Made by a program: the position numbers and the translations under genes. Shown piece by piece: positions 8,090-16,326 of a DNA stretch of 38,989 bases. The notes beneath the pieces are model-generated. The model was not told where the DNA came from, made no database searches, and was given only the letters and a program-made list of their open reading frames with translations. Source of the DNA: Pseudomonadota bacterium (GTDB taxonomy: Bacteria; Pseudomonadota; Alphaproteobacteria; Rhizobiales; Beijerinckiaceae); assembly GCA_021781815.1 (NCBI GenBank), contig JAJXWB010000033.1, forward strand, positions 1 to 38,989, read 5' to 3'. The number at the start of each line of letters is the position of its first letter. Positions within the stretch are counted from its first letter, which is position 1.

Positions 8090-8962
8090 CTATTCGGGCC
8101 GGCCACTCGCCGGGGTCGGCGATCCCTGCCCATGCTCCTGACCGGCCAGCGCCAGCGCCACCACCGGATTCAAGCTGTCGACCATCGATGTCGGGATCAG
8201 GATCGTCGCGCCGCGTTCCTTGGTCGTTTCGTAGATGATGTTCATCGCGCGCAATTGCAACGCTGCGGGATTGTCCGCGTAGGTTCTGGCCGCCTCCACG
8301 AATTTCCCCGCGATGGCGGCTTCCGCCGAGCCGAGAATTACCCGCGCTTCTTTTTCACGCTCGGCCTGCGCCTGACGGGACATGGCGTCCTGCAAGGCAA
8401 CGGGAATGGCGACGTCCCGAATCTCGACGGACTTCACCGAAATTCCCCAGTCGTCTGTCTTGCGGCCGATCTCATTGCGCAGAATTTGATCGGCCGCGCT
8501 CCGTTCCGACAGCAGCGCCGACAGCATCGACGCTCCGATCATCTCGCGCAACGACGTCTGCGCCACGCGGTCGATGGCTTCCCGGTAGTTCGTGATATTC
8601 AGGGCGGCCTTCTGCGCGTCGTGAACAAACCAGAAGATGATCGCATCGACGTTGACCGGCACGGTGTCCTTTGTCAGCGCCGCCTCCGCGCTGAACGCCG
8701 TGGTCTGAATGCGCTCGTCAATGATTGCGACGACGTTGTCGATCACGGGAATGATCAGGAAGAGCCCCGGACCCTTGACGCCCTGCAATTTTCCGGCGCG
8801 CAGCACGACGAATTTCTCCCACGTGTTGGCCATCTTCAGCGCAGATGCGATCACGAGCGCGGCGATCATGAAAGCAAAGCCCGGATAGATTTGCCCGAAA
8901 GCTGCCAGCGCCGCGCCGACAGCGCCGACGAGGGCTGTTATGAACAGGGTGATAGGGTTCAT
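8090..8962 (-). CDS. Slipin / stomatin-like SPFH-domain membrane protein
   Basis: 290 residues starting at the ATG at 8962, preceded by GGGAGTGA; the open frame has eight more codons upstream. Two N-terminal hydrophobic stretches (about 5-25 and 28-45) anchor it. The SPFH/band-7 domain starts at KFVVLRAGKLQGVKGPGLF and includes VDAIIFWFVHDAQKAALNI, TSLREMIGASMLSALLSER and the helical part RQAQAEREKEARVILGSAEA, which is diagnostic for stomatin/slipin proteins. These oligomerise at membranes and often pair with an NfeD protease-like partner, but none is seen here. The C-terminal oligomerisation helix is followed by a short Gly/Pro-rich tail. Confidence 0.9.
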   Translation of the reverse strand: MNPITLFITALVGAVGAALAAFGQIYPGFAFMIAALVIASALKMANTWEKFVVLRAGKLQGVKGPGLFLIIPVIDNVVAIIDERIQTTAFSAEAALTKDTVPVNVDAIIFWFVHDAQKAALNITNYREAIDRVAQTSLREMIGASMLSALLSERSAADQILRNEIGRKTDDWGISVKSVEIRDVAIPVALQDAMSRQAQAEREKEARVILGSAEAAIAGKFVEAARTYADNPAALQLRAMNIIYETTKERGATILIPTSMVDSLNPVVALALAGQEHGQGSPTPASGRPE

Positions 8963-9557
8963 CGACGTCACTCCCTTGCACGTCATGAGACCGGGCCATG
9001 TCTCTTCGAGTGGGCGAGCCCCTCAACGCTTTCGCTCACCGCCATTGCCGCGATGGCCATACTCGCGCGCCAGCATAAACCAATCCGGCTTCGGCCGTTT
9101 GAACAGCCTCGCTCGGACCGTTCGCGGCCGAAACGGATCAGCCGTCCTGGTCGGGTTTCGCCAAGTTGCATACGCCGAGCTTTCGCTTCAGCATGTCGAG
9201 TGCGCCGCCCCGGAATGACGAGGGGCCTTGCCTGCGGCTTTCATGTCGTCGATATGAAGACATGTAGGATCGCCGAATGTCTTCGTGCGGGCGGCTATGT
9301 GACTGGGCCCGCGTCTCGCCACAGGATCCGGCGCCCGACGTGGGCCGCCCCGCGGCGGGCGTCATTACGACGCACAAGGGGTTCGCTGGCATATCGTCCC
9401 TTGCCGCGGAACTGGATCGCCACTCCGGGCGACGAGGTCTGTTGACGCGCCCATTGTTCGTGAGTGCGCCGTGGGGCCGAAAGATAGCGCAAAGCGTCGC
9501 GCGATAGCGTAAAAAACGAGTGCGCGACGCCGGCTAATGGGTTGAGACTGCAGGGAA
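8963..9557. other. 595-bp gap without a confident gene
   Basis: Between the slipin start and dusA I find only short overlapping open frames without domain features. One minus-strand frame (9138-9392) ends in LDMLKRKLGVCNLAKPDQDG, which could be the relic of a gene tail. A dyad GAAGACAT (9256-9263) / ATGTCTTC (9277-9284) is present. The promoter of dusA must lie near the right end. Nothing else is supportable. Confidence 0.5.
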
Positions 9558-10556
9558 ATGCTTACAAGCAAGGATGTCAGATTCAGCGTGGCGCCGATGA
9601 TGGACTGGACGGACCGGCATTGTCGGTTCTTCCACAGGATCCTGTCGCGGCGCGCGCGCCTTTACACCGAGATGGTGACGGCGCCAGCTGTCATTCACGG
9701 CGCTCGCGATCGACTGCTCGGCTTCGACCCGTCGGAACAGCCCGTGGCTGTGCAACTCGGCGGCGCCGACCCTGTCGGACTGGCTGAGGCCGCGCGCATA
9801 TGCGCCGATTTCGGCTATGCCGAAATCAATCTGAACGTCGGCTGCCCCTCCGACCGCGTGCAGGGCGGGCGCTTCGGCGCCTGCATGATGCTGCAGCCCG
9901 ATCTCGTCGCCGCCTGTGTCGCGGCGATGAAGCGGGCGGTCGCGATTCCCGTTACCGTCAAGTGCCGCATCGGCGTCGACGAGCAGGAGCCGCACGCCGC
10001 CCTGTTCGGTATTGCGCGTAGTGTCTCGGACGCAGGCTGTAATGCGCTGATCGTGCATGCGCGCAAGGCATGGCTCGACGGGCTGTCCCCGCGCGAGAAC
10101 CGTGACGTGCCGCCGCTCGACTACGAACTTGTATACGAATTGAAGCGGGAGATGCCGCAAATGCCGATCGCGATCAATGGCGGCGTTGTTTCGATCGAAG
10201 CCGCGCGGGCGCACCTCGATCACGTCGACGGCGTCATGCTTGGCCGCGCCGCGTATCAGAATCCAGAACTGCTGCTGCGCGTCGATTCCGACCTGTTCGG
10301 CGATCCGGCGCCCGTCGTCGATGCGCACGACGCCGTCGAGGCCTTCATCCCCTATATTGAAGCACGCCTCGGAGAGGGCGTCCGGCTCGCCTCGATGACC
10401 CGTCATCTCCTCGGGCTGTTTGCCGGGCGGCCAGGCGCGCGCGCATTCCGCCGGCGCCTGGCGGTCGACGCGGTAAAGCCGGCGGCGGGCGTCGACGTAC
10501 TGCGCGCAGCGGTCGCAGAGGTCGAGCGCGCATTGTCGGCGCAGGCGGCGGCATGA
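9558..10556 (+). CDS. dusA: tRNA-dihydrouridine(20/20a) synthase DusA
   Basis: 332 residues. An FMN-dependent TIM-barrel enzyme that reduces uridine to dihydrouridine in the tRNA D-loop. The start segment RFSVAPMMDWTDRHCRFF is the DusA hallmark (APMMDWTD). Substrate-side motifs include EINLNVGCPSDRVQGGRFGA with the catalytic Cys at residue 96. The phosphate/FMN part is AINGGVVSIEAA and DGVMLGRAAYQNP, as in DusA rather than DusB/DusC. The C-terminal helical domain (MTRHLLGLFAGRPGARAFRR) is complete. Its stop overlaps the next gene by ATGA, implying translational coupling. Confidence 0.95.
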   Translation: MLTSKDVRFSVAPMMDWTDRHCRFFHRILSRRARLYTEMVTAPAVIHGARDRLLGFDPSEQPVAVQLGGADPVGLAEAARICADFGYAEINLNVGCPSDRVQGGRFGACMMLQPDLVAACVAAMKRAVAIPVTVKCRIGVDEQEPHAALFGIARSVSDAGCNALIVHARKAWLDGLSPRENRDVPPLDYELVYELKREMPQMPIAINGGVVSIEAARAHLDHVDGVMLGRAAYQNPELLLRVDSDLFGDPAPVVDAHDAVEAFIPYIEARLGEGVRLASMTRHLLGLFAGRPGARAFRRRLAVDAVKPAAGVDVLRAAVAEVERALSAQAAA

Positions 10557-11038
10557 GCGCCGAACCGATCAGCGCCGCGCAGGAAGCGCGCGTTCGCGAC
10601 GCCTTCGCGGGACAGGGCATGATGAAGACGCTCGGTGCGACGCTAACGCGCGTCGCCAGGGGCGAAGTCGAAATCGTTCTGCCCTTCGCCCCGCATATCG
10701 CCCAGCAACATGGATTCATTCACGCAGGCGGGCTGACGACAGTCGTGGATAACGCTGGCGGCTTCGCGGCCATGACACTCATGCCCGAGGGCATGGAAGT
10801 GCTGACCATCGAGTTCAAGGTCAACTTCCTGAGCCCCGCGATCGGCCGGCGTTTTCTGGCGACGGGCCGCGTGCGCCGGTCGGGCCGCCAGATTTTCGTC
10901 GTCGACGGCGAGGTGGTTGCCGAAGACAGCCATGGCGACCGTAAGACGGTCGCCATCATGCTGGCGACGATGATGGGGGTGCGGCTGGACCTCCCGCGCC
11001 CCGCCACGACGGCGGGATCGGGCGTCCTTGCGGAATAA
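10553..11038 (+). CDS. PaaI-family hotdog thioesterase
   Basis: 161 residues, overlapping the end of dusA by four bases. A single hotdog-fold domain has the typical motif QQHGFIHAGGLTTVVDNAGG (about residues 49-68), where HGG-like elements and the Asp of the central helix form the acyl-CoA site. It continues with VLTIEFKVNFLSPAIGRRF, the usual second strand pair. Such enzymes hydrolyse small or aromatic acyl-CoA esters; the substrate is unknown here. Coupling to dusA is probably only transcriptional convenience. Confidence 0.85.
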   Translation: MSAEPISAAQEARVRDAFAGQGMMKTLGATLTRVARGEVEIVLPFAPHIAQQHGFIHAGGLTTVVDNAGGFAAMTLMPEGMEVLTIEFKVNFLSPAIGRRFLATGRVRRSGRQIFVVDGEVVAEDSHGDRKTVAIMLATMMGVRLDLPRPATTAGSGVLAE

Positions 11039-11069
11039 TTGACGTATCGGACGTCAGACGGGCCGCAGC

Positions 11070-11294
11070 CTATGGTCCCGCTGTTTCGTCGCCACCGGCC
11101 GCTGCCTTCAGCAATTCCCGCCGCTCCGGCAACTTGTTGCGCACGGCGGCGCGCTCGGCGTCGGTCATGCTGCCCCAGTCCGCAATTTCCGACAGGGTTC
11201 GTCCGCATCCCACGCAGAGGTTCGTGACCGTATCCATCCGGCATACCTGTGTGCAGGGTGAGTGCGAGGCGCGCGGACGCACTGCGTGTCTCAT
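11070..11294 (-). CDS. DUF1289 Cys-motif protein
   Basis: 74 residues with the DUF1289 pattern SPCTQVCRMDTVTNLCVGC followed by GRTLSEIADWGSMTDAER. Four conserved cysteines (PC, VC, LCVGC) suggest a metal or Fe-S binding mini-domain; the function of the family is not established. Its ATG overlaps the stop of cobS by four bases (ATGA), so it is co-translated downstream of cobS. Confidence 0.85.
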   Translation of the reverse strand: MRHAVRPRASHSPCTQVCRMDTVTNLCVGCGRTLSEIADWGSMTDAERAAVRNKLPERRELLKAAAGGDETAGP

Positions 11295-12055
11295 GAGGCG
11301 AGCCCCGTCGACAGGACCGCGAGGCAGACGATTTCAGCGAGCTGTTCCGCCGCGCCCGCCACATCGCCGGTCTGTCCTCCAAATTTTTCACGCGCATAGG
11401 GCACGATCGCCAGCGCCGCGCCGAAGGCGCAGATCGCGGCTAGCACCGCACGGCCGGGCGAGGCGCCGGCCAGCAGCGGCAGGATCGCGCACAGGATCGC
11501 TCCCGCGATCGCTGTGGCGAAGGCCCGCTCGTTGGGGACGCCGGCGGATTTCCCGGCGCCGGAGTCGCGCGCCGGCGGCAGCAGGGCGAGGGGCGCAAGG
11601 CAGGCCACGCGCGCGATGGCGGCGGACGCGAACAACCCCATGCAGGCGAGCGTCGTCGAACTTTCCGCGATTGTCGCGAGAGCTTCGGCGCGCAGGCCCA
11701 CCGAAAAAACCAGCGCCAGCGCGCCGAAGGCGCCGACCCGGCTGTCCTTCATGATCTCGAGACGACGTTCCCGCGTCGAGGCGCCGAGCGAGTCGGCGCA
11801 GTCCGAAAGCCCATCCTCGTGCAGCGCGCCGGTCGTCGCGGTCAGGACCGCGAGCGCGACGAGCGCCGCCAGAAACGGCGAAAACCCGAAGTCACGCCCG
11901 AGCGCCAGCGTCAGAACCGCAGGCGCCGCGATGACCAGCGCGGCTGCGGGAAGAGCGCGGATCGCGAAACGAAATTCGGGCGGGTCCGCCGCGCCGCGCA
12001 CTGGCAGCCGCGACCAGAATTGAATGCAGGCGCGAAATTCATCCGAGAAGGCCAT
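11291..12055 (-). CDS. cobS: Adenosylcobinamide-GDP ribazoletransferase (cobalamin synthase)
   Basis: 254 residues, the usual CobS length. This integral membrane enzyme joins adenosylcobinamide-GDP and alpha-ribazole (phosphate) in the last step of B12 assembly. The start at 12055 gives MAFSDEFRACIQFWSRLPV, the characteristic FxxxxxFLTRLP-like opening. The metal/substrate motif GALHEDGLSDCADSLGA (usual HxDGxxDxxD) and IMKDSRVGAFGALAL are both present, with about six hydrophobic helices. The open frame further up to 12355 is antisense or upstream shadow. Its partner in making the nucleotide loop, cobT, is in the same window at 18888-19904 but not in the same operon. Confidence 0.92.
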   Translation of the reverse strand: MAFSDEFRACIQFWSRLPVRGAADPPEFRFAIRALPAAALVIAAPAVLTLALGRDFGFSPFLAALVALAVLTATTGALHEDGLSDCADSLGASTRERRLEIMKDSRVGAFGALALVFSVGLRAEALATIAESSTTLACMGLFASAAIARVACLAPLALLPPARDSGAGKSAGVPNERAFATAIAGAILCAILPLLAGASPGRAVLAAICAFGAALAIVPYAREKFGGQTGDVAGAAEQLAEIVCLAVLSTGLAS

Positions 12056-12099
12056 GGCGCTAGATGCGCCAAAGTCGCGCGGCCGGCAAGCGGTTTGCG

Positions 12100-13197
12100 C
12101 TATCCCTGCACGATCCTCGGCGCTGCCCGTTGCGCGCCTTCGAGGCGCGCTTTCACGGCGCGCGCCATCGTCCGATACACCTGCGCGTGCGGGGAGTCCG
12201 GCTGTGATGCAACGACCGGCCTGCCCGAATCGGAGGTCTCGCGAATGACGATGTCGAGCGGCGCCTCGCCGAGGAAGGGCACGCCTAGTTGTTCCGCCTC
12301 TTTCCGCGCTCCGCCGTGGCCGAACACCTCGCTGCGGCCGCCGCAATGCGGGCACAGAAAATAGCTCATGTTCTCGATAATGCCGAGAATGGGCACTTCC
12401 GTCTTCTCGAACATGGAAATGCCACGCCGCGCATCGATCAGCGCCAGATCCTGCGGGGTCGAGACGATGATCGCGCCGGCCAGCGGCGCCGCCTGTGCAA
12501 TGGTGAGTTGCGCATCGCCGGTGCCCGGCGGCATGTCGATGACCAGGCAGTCGAGATCGCCCCAGGCGACATCGCGCAGCATCTGTGTCAGCGCCGACAT
12601 CACCATCGGTCCGCGCCAGACCATCGCCTGCCGCTCCTCAACCAGGAAACCCATCGACATGGCCTTGAGCCCGTAGGTTTCCATCGGAATGATGGTGCGG
12701 CCTTGCGAGTCCGGCTTGCCGGCAATGCCGAGCAGGCGGGGAATTGAGGGACCGAACACGTCGGCGTCGAGGATGCCTACACTCCAGCCTTCCGCGGCCA
12801 GAGCCAGCGCCAGATTGACCGCCGTCGTCGATTTCCCGACGCCACCCTTGCCGGAGGCGACCGCGATGATCCGTTTGACGCCGGCGACCGTCTGCGGGGC
12901 GGCAGGGCGCGCGTGCGGTCGCTGGCCTGGTTGCGGCGCCGGCCCACTCGGAGCGCGCTCGGCAGTGAGCGCGACGGCGGAGGATTTCACGCCATGCACG
13001 GCAAGGATCGCCATCTCCGCCGCCTTGCGGACAGGTTCCGCGGCCCGCGCCTGCGCGGGCTCGATCGCCAGCGACATGGACACCTTGTCGTCCCGGATCG
13101 ACAGGCCAGCGATCATTCCTGAATCCGGCAGCGGCGTTGCGCCGTCGAGGCCTTTCACCGCACGCAGAGCGGCGAGAATTTCCGTTTCGCTGACCAC
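12100..13197 (-). CDS. mrp: Mrp/ApbC/NBP35-family Fe-S cluster carrier ATPase
   Basis: 365 residues from a GTG at 13197 with GGAAGGA upstream; no ATG suits. The N-terminal DUF59/MIP18 domain (residues about 4-75, ILAALRAVKGLDG...) is followed by a Pro/Ala linker. The P-loop NTPase domain then has deviant Walker A GKGGVGKST (116-124), DADVFGPSIPRLLG and VIDMPPGTGD. The CPHC pair at residues 284 and 287 binds the bridging [4Fe-4S] cluster in the dimer. The longer open frame (to 13539) runs antisense to intergenic sequence and the Gly-rich gene. It is upstream of cobS in the same direction, 44 bp away. Confidence 0.93.
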   Translation of the reverse strand: MVSETEILAALRAVKGLDGATPLPDSGMIAGLSIRDDKVSMSLAIEPAQARAAEPVRKAAEMAILAVHGVKSSAVALTAERAPSGPAPQPGQRPHARPAAPQTVAGVKRIIAVASGKGGVGKSTTAVNLALALAAEGWSVGILDADVFGPSIPRLLGIAGKPDSQGRTIIPMETYGLKAMSMGFLVEERQAMVWRGPMVMSALTQMLRDVAWGDLDCLVIDMPPGTGDAQLTIAQAAPLAGAIIVSTPQDLALIDARRGISMFEKTEVPILGIIENMSYFLCPHCGGRSEVFGHGGARKEAEQLGVPFLGEAPLDIVIRETSDSGRPVVASQPDSPHAQVYRTMARAVKARLEGAQRAAPRIVQG

Positions 13198-13267
13198 AGG
13201 CGAGTCCTTCCGAGCCCTTGAGATGGAAGGGCTTATAGGGCGCGCGGCTGGACCGTCAACGCCGACG

Positions 13268-13297
13268 AAAAAGCGCCGCCGGGGTCGCCGACGGCGG
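13268..13297 (-). terminator. Probable intrinsic terminator of the Gly-rich gene
   Basis: Read on the minus strand, a GC-rich stem CCGCCG/CGGCGG (13276-13297) is followed closely by CTTTTT (A-run 13268-13272 on the plus strand). It lies 28 bp past the stop of the leftward gene at 13326 and upstream of mrp. The stem is only 6 bp with a 10-nt loop, so strength is uncertain. Confidence 0.5.
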
Positions 13298-13325
13298 ATG
13301 CAGTCTGGAGGACACGCGGAACGGT

Positions 13326-13631
13326 TCAGTCGCAGGCGACGCGCACCCGCTGATAACCGGCGAAATTGCCCCATTGGTCGTAGACCGCCTGGTTGGCGAC
13401 GCAGCCATAGGCGCCGTAACCGTAGCCGCCAGCGGCGCCGGCCGCGAGCGCGCCGAGCGCAAGTCCGCCGATCGCGCCGGCCACCAAGGGGCCTGCGCCC
13501 CAACCGCCTCCCCAACCGCCGCCCCAGCCGCGACGCCACTGGGCGTCCGCTGGCGTCGTCGTCGCCGCCATGGTCATGCCGAGGGTGAGAGCGACCAGAC
13601 CGCCCGTGAAGATCCTGCGGATGGTGGTCAT
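13326..13631 (-). CDS. Small secreted Gly/Trp/Tyr-rich protein
   Basis: 101 residues. The signal peptide MTTIRRIFTGGLVALTLGMT runs on to a cleavage site at about residue 30 (PADA|QW). A WGGGWGGGWG low-complexity stretch follows, then a hydrophobic Gly/Ala-rich segment (GGLALGALAAGAAGGYGYGA, glycine-zipper-like), and a conserved-looking tail YGCVANQAVYDQWGNFAGYQ with two cysteines. Similar small proteins are frequent in Hyphomicrobiales; the function is unknown. The hydrophobic segment could be membrane-inserted. Confidence 0.75.
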   Translation of the reverse strand: MTTIRRIFTGGLVALTLGMTMAATTTPADAQWRRGWGGGWGGGWGAGPLVAGAIGGLALGALAAGAAGGYGYGAYGCVANQAVYDQWGNFAGYQRVRVACD

Positions 13632-13804
13632 CGGGAACTCCTTTCTTCAGGCGTCAGCGCCTGCGCGAGAAATCTTCAACGCAGGCATTCTTGCGCCGTT
13701 TCACTTGAATGCGGCCTGAATGCTTTGAGGCGCAATCGAGGCCCCTTGTCGGTCGTTCGGCGGCGTGGCATGCCGGCGGATGCTCCAACCAGCGAGGCGC
13801 GAAC

Positions 13805-14674
13805 ATGGGCAGGGTCGCTTTTCTCGGTCTAGGCGTCATGGGCTTTCCCATGGCCGGCCACCTCAAGACCAGGGGCGGATGCGACGTGACCGTTTACAAT
13901 CGCACGGCGGCGAGGGCGAAGATCTGGGTCGGAACGTTTGGCGGCGCGAGCGCCGCGACGCCGCGCGAGGCGGCCAACGGCTGCGACATCGTCTTCTCGT
14001 GCGTGGGGAACGACGACGATCTGCGGTCGGTCGTGCTCGGCCCGGACGGCGCGCTGGCTGGTATGAAGCAGGGCGCGATTTTCGTCGATCATACGACCGC
14101 CTCGGCCGAGGTCGCGCGCGAATTGCAAGCGGAGGCGAAGAAACGCGGGGTTGATTTCATCGATGCGCCGGTCTCAGGCGGGCAGGCCGGCGCCGAGAAC
14201 GGCGCCCTGACCGTCATGTGCGGCGGCGACGCCGCGCCCTACGCCAGGGTTGAGCCGATCATCGCGGCCTTTGCCCGGGCTTGCCGGCTGATGGGGCCGT
14301 CGGGCGCCGGCCAGCTCACAAAGATGGTCAATCAGATCTGCATCGCAGGCCTCGTGCAGGGGCTCGCCGAGGGCCTGCATTTCGCGCAGAAGGCCGGTCT
14401 TGATGGCGAGGCGGTGGTCGCGGTCATCTCCAAGGGCGCCGCGCAGTCCTGGCAGATGGAGAACCGGTTCAAGACCATGCTCGACGGCGCGTTCGATTTC
14501 GGCTTCGCCGTCGACTGGATGCGCAAGGATCTCGCGATTTGCCTCGACGAGGCGCGGCGCAATGGCGCCAGCCTGCCGGCGACCGCGCTCGTCGACCAAT
14601 TCTATGCGGACGTGCAGAAGATGGGCGGCAAGCGCTGGGACACATCAAGCCTGATCGCCAGACTTAATCGCTGA
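13805..14674 (+). CDS. NAD(P)-dependent 3-hydroxyisobutyrate dehydrogenase-family oxidoreductase
   Basis: 289 residues from the ATG at 13805; the open frame upstream lacks protein-like features. The Rossmann motif GLGVMGFPMAGHL (8-20) is followed by the beta-hydroxyacid dehydrogenase substrate motif DAPVSGGQAGAENG (120-133). The catalytic lysine is in GAGQLTKMVNQ (Lys173), and the C-terminal helical domain contains LAICLDEARRNGASLPAT. Asn32-Arg33 after the second strand (VYNRT) favours NADP(H), as in GHRS/GLYR-type members. The substrate is unspecified. Its last 11 bases overlap the end of the convergent gene. Confidence 0.9.
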   Translation: MGRVAFLGLGVMGFPMAGHLKTRGGCDVTVYNRTAARAKIWVGTFGGASAATPREAANGCDIVFSCVGNDDDLRSVVLGPDGALAGMKQGAIFVDHTTASAEVARELQAEAKKRGVDFIDAPVSGGQAGAENGALTVMCGGDAAPYARVEPIIAAFARACRLMGPSGAGQLTKMVNQICIAGLVQGLAEGLHFAQKAGLDGEAVVAVISKGAAQSWQMENRFKTMLDGAFDFGFAVDWMRKDLAICLDEARRNGASLPATALVDQFYADVQKMGGKRWDTSSLIARLNR

Positions 14675-15305
14675 TCGCAGCAGCGACGACCGCTCGCAGG
14701 TCGGGCAGCAAGTCGGCCTCGAACCACGGGTTGCGCTTCAGCCAGCCCGTATTGCGCCAGGATGGATGCGGCAGCGGGAAGAGGCGAGGGCGCGTCAGCG
14801 CGAACTCCCGCCAGCGCCGCACGACCTCGTCGACCTTCGCCGCTCTCGGCAGAGGTCGCCCAAGCCGCGCGAAATGGTAACGGTGCGCGTAGCCGCCGAT
14901 CGCCAGCACGGCCTCCACCTGCGGCAACAGGGTGAACAGCCGGTCGTGCCAGGCGATTGCACATTCGCGCCGCGGTGGCCGGTCGGCGCCGTTGGCGTCG
15001 TAACCCGGGAAGCAGAAACCCATCGGCACGATGCAGACGCGCCGTGTGTCGTAGAAGGTCTCGCGGTCCATGCCGAGCCAGTCGCGCAGCCGGTCGCCGG
15101 AAGAATCATCAAACGGCACTCCTGACCTGTGCACGCGCAGGCCCGGCGCCTGGCCAGCGATCAGCAGGCGTGCGGTCGACGACACGCGCAGCACGGGCCG
15201 CGGCTCGTGCGGCAGCCGCGCGCCGGATGGTCGATCGACGCAGATGCGGCAGGCTTCGATGCTGGAGACGAGTCTTTCGAGATCTGACATCGAATGCGGC
15301 GCCAT
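14664..15305 (-). CDS. Uracil-DNA glycosylase superfamily protein
   Basis: 213 residues (an in-frame ATG at 15290 is an alternative start). An N-terminal segment with Cys pair ACRIC leads to motif A LLIAGQAPGLRVHRSGVPF and to the C-terminal motif PLPHPSWRNTGW, matching the GQ.PG and HPS signatures of the UDG fold. Unlike family 4/5 enzymes, only two N-terminal cysteines (CRIC) are close together and a full four-Cys Fe-S set is not evident. Activity on uracil is therefore plausible but not shown. It is convergent with the dehydrogenase. Confidence 0.8.
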   Translation of the reverse strand: MAPHSMSDLERLVSSIEACRICVDRPSGARLPHEPRPVLRVSSTARLLIAGQAPGLRVHRSGVPFDDSSGDRLRDWLGMDRETFYDTRRVCIVPMGFCFPGYDANGADRPPRRECAIAWHDRLFTLLPQVEAVLAIGGYAHRYHFARLGRPLPRAAKVDEVVRRWREFALTRPRLFPLPHPSWRNTGWLKRNPWFEADLLPDLRAVVAAAISD

Positions 15306-15429
15306 TGCTCACGACCGCGCCATCGCCGCGAATTCGGCGATCGGCGCCGGGGTGCGCACGTCGCGGCCGATATGGGCGCAGGCTTCGGTCGCCTCGCTCG
15401 CGCCGACAGGCATGGCCCTCATGGTGCGC

Positions 15430-16041
15430 TCAGGCGGCTGCGCTCGGCCGCGCGGATAGTTCCGCGTGCCAGCGCGCGACATGGGCGAGGTCCGGCGGCG
15501 CCTGGATGCGCGCCAGTCGCAGAAAGTCCATGCCGACGAGGCCGGTGATGTCGGCGATCGAGAAGGCGTCGCCTGCTGCGAAACGGCGCGCGCCGAGATG
15601 CGCGTCGAGCACCCGCAGAAAATCGAGAACGCGCGGGCGGTTGGTTTCGGCGACTTGCGCGATTTGCGGGACTTCCAGTTGCGCCATGCCCGGATGGCTG
15701 TGCCGGAACACCTGGGCGGTCGGCAACATCAGGTTCAGCTCCAGCCGCCTCTGCCACATCTCGACCAGCGCCCTGCTGACCGCGCCTGTGCCGAAAAGGT
15801 TTGGTTCCGGCTGGATTTCATCGAAATATCGGCAGATCGCGACAGATTCCGTGATCACGGTTCCGTCGTCAAGCACAAGGGCGGGCGTGCGCTGCAGGGC
15901 GTTGATTCTTGAATAAGCGTCGTCCCGGTGTTCCAGCTTGCCCAGATCGACGTTGGTCGTCGGAACGACGATCCCTTTTTCGGCGAGAAAGATCCGGACC
16001 CGGCGCGGATTGGGCGCGACCTTTGTGTCGTAGAGCATCAT
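15430..16041 (-). CDS. Glutathione S-transferase family protein
   Basis: 203 residues. The N-terminal thioredoxin-like domain is MLYDTKVAPNPRRVRIFLAE with VPTTNVDLGKLEHR and the cis-Pro/glutathione motif TPALVLDDGTVITESVAIC (the ES pair binds the glutathione gamma-Glu). The C-terminal all-helical domain ends with DAFSIADITGLVGMDF, the usual N-capping/hydrophobic staple motif. The active-site position has Ala-Pro-Asn rather than Ser/Cys-Pro. This resembles the proteobacterial GST group of YfcF/YliJ-like annotation; the substrate is unknown. The 124 bp between this gene and the UDG-like gene shows nothing definite. Confidence 0.87.
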   Translation of the reverse strand: MMLYDTKVAPNPRRVRIFLAEKGIVVPTTNVDLGKLEHRDDAYSRINALQRTPALVLDDGTVITESVAICRYFDEIQPEPNLFGTGAVSRALVEMWQRRLELNLMLPTAQVFRHSHPGMAQLEVPQIAQVAETNRPRVLDFLRVLDAHLGARRFAAGDAFSIADITGLVGMDFLRLARIQAPPDLAHVARWHAELSARPSAAA

Positions 16042-16326
16042 TTGGAACGCCTCCCGCCCTGCGGCGATCTGATTGAGAGGAACCGCAGTCGCCGAGTGTT
16101 AACACCCGATTAGCCACGTTGAAAGCTATGGCGCGGCAGTGCGGGCGGATCGAAGTCCGGGAGCTGAATCCGTGCGCAGGTGGTCCGTAACAGTCGGAAT
16201 CAGCGCATTTTTTTCATTCGGACAGACATTATTTCCGTCAAATGCCCTGGAGCGAATCAGTCAGTCGTTAAGGTTTCCGAGGCATCATCTGACCAACGTC
16301 TGGGTTGCGTCGCTGGGTCCGTCTCG